From: Apium graveolens
Lineage: Eukaryota; Streptophyta; Magnoliopsida; Apiales; Apiaceae
Assembly: GCF_009905375.1 (NCBI RefSeq)
Contig: NW_027417625.1
Location: 1 to 64,000 of the forward strand
Direction of reading: 5' to 3'
Length of the DNA: 64,000 nucleotides
Shown one piece after another: positions 61,497 through 64,000 of this stretch. The notes beneath the pieces were generated by a model. The model was not told the DNA's origin. It saw only the letters and a list, made by a program, of their open reading frames with translations, and made no database searches. Within the stretch, counting starts at the first letter, position 1. Every line of letters starts with the position of its first letter. The translations under genes were made by a program, and so were the position numbers.

Positions 61497-64000
61497 TTAG
61501 AAATCCTTTTACCACCTCTTAGTGCCATATTCATACAAGTCAATTTTAGTCCACATTTTGGTTCTAATTAACCATGTTAGTCACTTCTCACCATATTAGA
61601 GTCACTTTGCACCCTATAAAAGTCACTTTCCACCATATATGCAACAATTGACATGTTAACATCATATACATCCAATTTGACATCCTTTTACCACCTATTA
61701 ATGCCACTTTCATACAAGTTAATTTTGTTCCACATTTTGGCTCTAATCAAGCATGTTAGTCATTGTTCACCATATTAGAGTACCTTTACACCCTATAAGA
61801 GTCACTTGCCCAATATATTGATACAATTAACATATTAACATCACGTAAATGCAATTAGACATCCTTTAACCACCTCTTGGTACCCCTTTCCTACAAGTCA
61901 ATTTTGGGCCACATTTTGGCTCTAATCAATCATGTAAGTGACTTCTCACCATATTAGAGTCACTTTGCACCTTATAAGAGTCACTTGCCATCATATATTG
62001 GTACAATTAACATGTTAACATCATGTACATGCAATTAGAAATCCTTTTACCACCTCTTAGTGCCATATTCATACAAGTCAATTTTGGTCCACATTTTGGT
62101 TCTAATTAACCATGTTAGTCACTTCTCACCATATTAGAGTCACTTTGCACCCTATAATAGTCACTTTCCACCATATATGCAACAATTGACATGTTAACAG
62201 CATATACATCCAATTTGACATCCTTTTACCACTATTAATGCCACTTTCATACAAGTTAATTTTGTTCAACATTTTGGTTCTAATCAATTATGTAAGTCAC
62301 TGTTCACCATATTAGAGTACCTTTACACCCTATAAGAGTCACTTGCCCCATATATTGATACAATTAAAATGTTAACATCACGTAAATGCAATTAGACATC
62401 CTTTAACCACCTCTTGGTACCCCTTTCCTACAAGTTAATTTTGGGCCACATTTTGGCTATAATCAATCATGTAAGTGACTTCTCACCATATTAGAGTCAC
62501 TTTGCACCCTATAAGAGTCACTTTCTACAATATATGCAACAATTGACATGTTAACATCATATACATCCAATTTAACATCCTTTTACCACCTATTAATGCC
62601 ACTTTCATACAAGTTAATTTTGATCAACATTTTGGCTCTAATCAACCATGTAAGTCACTGTTCACCATATTAGAGTACCTTTACACCCTATAAGAGTCAC
62701 TTTCCCCATATATTGATACAATTAACATGTTAACATCACGTAAATGCAATTAGACATCCTTTAACAACCTCTTGGTACCCCTTTCCTACAAGTTAATTTT
62801 GGGCCACATTTAGGCTCTAATTAATCATATAAGTGACTTCTCACCATATTAAAGTCACTTTGCACCTTATAAGAGTCACTTCCATCATATATTGGTACAA
62901 TTAACATGTTAACATCATGTCCATGCAATTAGAAATCCTTTTACCACCTCTTAGTGCCATATTCATACAAGTCAATTTTGGTCCACATTTTGGTTGTAAT
63001 TAACCATGTTAGTCACTTCTCACCATATTAGAGTCACTTTGCACCCTATAAGAGTCACTTTCCACCATATATGCAACAATTGACATGTTAACATCATATA
63101 CATCCAATTTGACATCCTTTTACCACCTATTAATGCCACTTTCATACAAGTTAATTTTGTTCCACATTTTGGCTCTAATCAAGCATGTAAGTCATTGTTC
63201 ACTATATTAGAGTACCTTTACACCCTATAAGAGTCACTTGCCCAATATATTGATACAATTAACATATTAACATCACGTAAATGCAATTAGACATCCTTTA
63301 ACCACCTCTTGGTACCCCTTTCCTACAAGTCAATTTTGGGCCACATTTTGGCTCTAATCAATCATGTAAGTGACTTCTCACCATATTAGAGTCACTTTGC
63401 ACCTTATAAGAGTCACTTGCCATCATATATTGGTACAATTAACATGTTAACATCATGTACATGCAATTAGAAATCCTTTTACCACCTCTTAGTGCCATAT
63501 TTATACAAGTCAATTTTGGTCCACATTTGGTTCTAATTAACCATGTTAGTCACTTCTCACCATATTAGAGTCACTTTGCACCCTATAAGAGTCACTTTCC
63601 ACCATATATGCAACAATTGACATGTTAACAGCATATACATCCAATTTGACATCCTTTTACCACCTATTAATGCCACTTTCATACAAGTTAATTTTGTTCA
63701 ACATTTTGGTTCTAATCAACTATGTAAGTCACTGTTCACCATATTAGAGTACCTTTACACCCTATAAGAGTCACTTGCCCCATATATTGATACAATTAAC
63801 ATGGTAACATCACGTAAATGCAATTAGACATCCTTTAACCACCTCTTGGTACCCCTTTCCTACAAGTTAATTTTGGGCCACATTTTGGCTCTAATCAATC
63901 ATGTAAGTGACTTCTCACCATATTAGAGTCACTTTGCACCCTATAAGAGTCACTTTCCACAATATAGGCAACAATTGACATGTTAACATCATATAAATCC
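61497..64000. repeat. 26-mer derivative, cut at window end
   Basis: A heads at 61497, 62035, 62929 and 63467 give 3-5-3-(5 cut by the window). In the 26-mers the order here is 3-5-5-3-5. The A at 63467 has 'ccatatttatac', the marker of the fifth unit (51683, 56326), so about five monomers (roughly 894 bp) between the third and fifth units are missing. The last bases fall in a hybrid C/A monomer with 'aataggcaac'. Confidence 0.85.
62929..63466. repeat. Trimer at deletion scar in last unit
   Basis: The A here ('ttggttgtaatt') is the one that starts the type II 5-mer in each 26-mer (50251, 54894), but only B and C follow and the next A at 63467 is the marker of the fifth unit. The C lies where the C/A hybrid is expected, so an exchange between the 5-mer and the next trimer removed about five monomers. 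The B carries 'cactatattag'. Confidence 0.78.

Larger units (their letters stand above)
1..64000. repeat. Tandem satellite array, ~179-bp monomers, fills window
   Basis: Every stretch of the window can be read as head-to-tail copies of one monomer of about 177-180 bp, all in the same orientation, with both ends of the array outside the window. Three diverged monomer types (A, B, C) recur in fixed order. Landmarks repeated in each monomer include AGTCACTT, CACCATAT, CCACATTTTGG and TTAACATGTTAA-like dyads. Composition is AT-rich. The given strand is C-rich: bases 61-120 hold 14 C and 7 G by hand count. CpG is nearly absent. No open frame of ordinary gene length exists on either strand. The array is likely heterochromatic satellite of a eukaryote. 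Whether it is centromeric cannot be told from sequence, and I do not recognise the family. Confidence 0.98.

Noticed and set aside
1..64000. CRISPR array
   Set aside because: There are regular repeats, but the 'spacers' between conserved boxes are themselves repeated, units are about 179 bp, and no cas-like gene is present.
1..64000. CENP-B box or known centromere satellite family
   Set aside because: I saw no TTCG...CGGGA-type box, and I could not match the monomer to a satellite I know. Centromere identity is therefore not claimed.
1..64000. Telomeric repeats (TTTAGGG or TTAGGG type)
   Set aside because: Isolated words such as 'tattagggtcac' (29049, 31551) are single-base variants of 'tattagagtcac' and do not form arrays.

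Overview
The whole window is one uninterrupted tandem satellite DNA array, read in a single orientation from base 1 to base 64000. I see no gene, RNA gene, transposon, CRISPR array or unique-sequence island. The basic monomer is about 179 bp, AT-rich and poor in CpG, so roughly 355 monomers are present. This looks like eukaryotic constitutive heterochromatin (centromeric, pericentromeric, knob or subtelomeric). The monomer length and CpG depletion fit a plant well, but an animal is not excluded. I do not recognise the family and give it no species name. Arrays of this kind have structural roles, so 'function' here means repeat architecture and history.

Three monomer types alternate: A (begins ttagaaatcc), B (begins tttgacatcc) and C (begins ttagacatcc). 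The ground state is an A-B-C trimer of 536-538 bp. Two in-register unequal exchanges explain the other units. An A/B exchange gives a 2-mer of about 360 bp (three minus one). A C/A exchange gives a 5-mer of about 895 bp, A-B-(C/A)-B-C (six minus one). Inside the monomer lies a finer layer of three 21-bp sub-repeats sharing AGTCACTT.

Layout. Positions 1-28056 form a trimer domain divided into blocks of 14, 23 or 32 monomers, each ending in a 46-bp tandem duplication followed by an A-C dimer. Positions 28057-41846 are transitional: the first 5-mers appear and the last 46-bp/dimer marker lies at 33.9-34.5 kb. Positions 41847-64000 form a 13-mer domain (3+5+5 monomers, about 2.32 kb) whose working unit is a 26-mer of 4642-4643 bp. 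Two nearly identical 26-mers stand at 48820-58104, a 39-mer precedes them, and two internally deleted derivatives follow.

The most unexpected signal is technical. At sixteen places one extra base is present, and the two adjacent bases are exactly the two alternative bases found at that site in other copies (for example ttagacatcc and ttggacatcc appear merged as ttaggacatcc). Six of these fall within 360 bp at 32.5-32.9 kb, the junction of a 6485-bp block and its near copy. This looks like a consensus of two collapsed paralogous copies, so copy number around that junction should be doubted. I found no protein-coding or defence-like system in this window.
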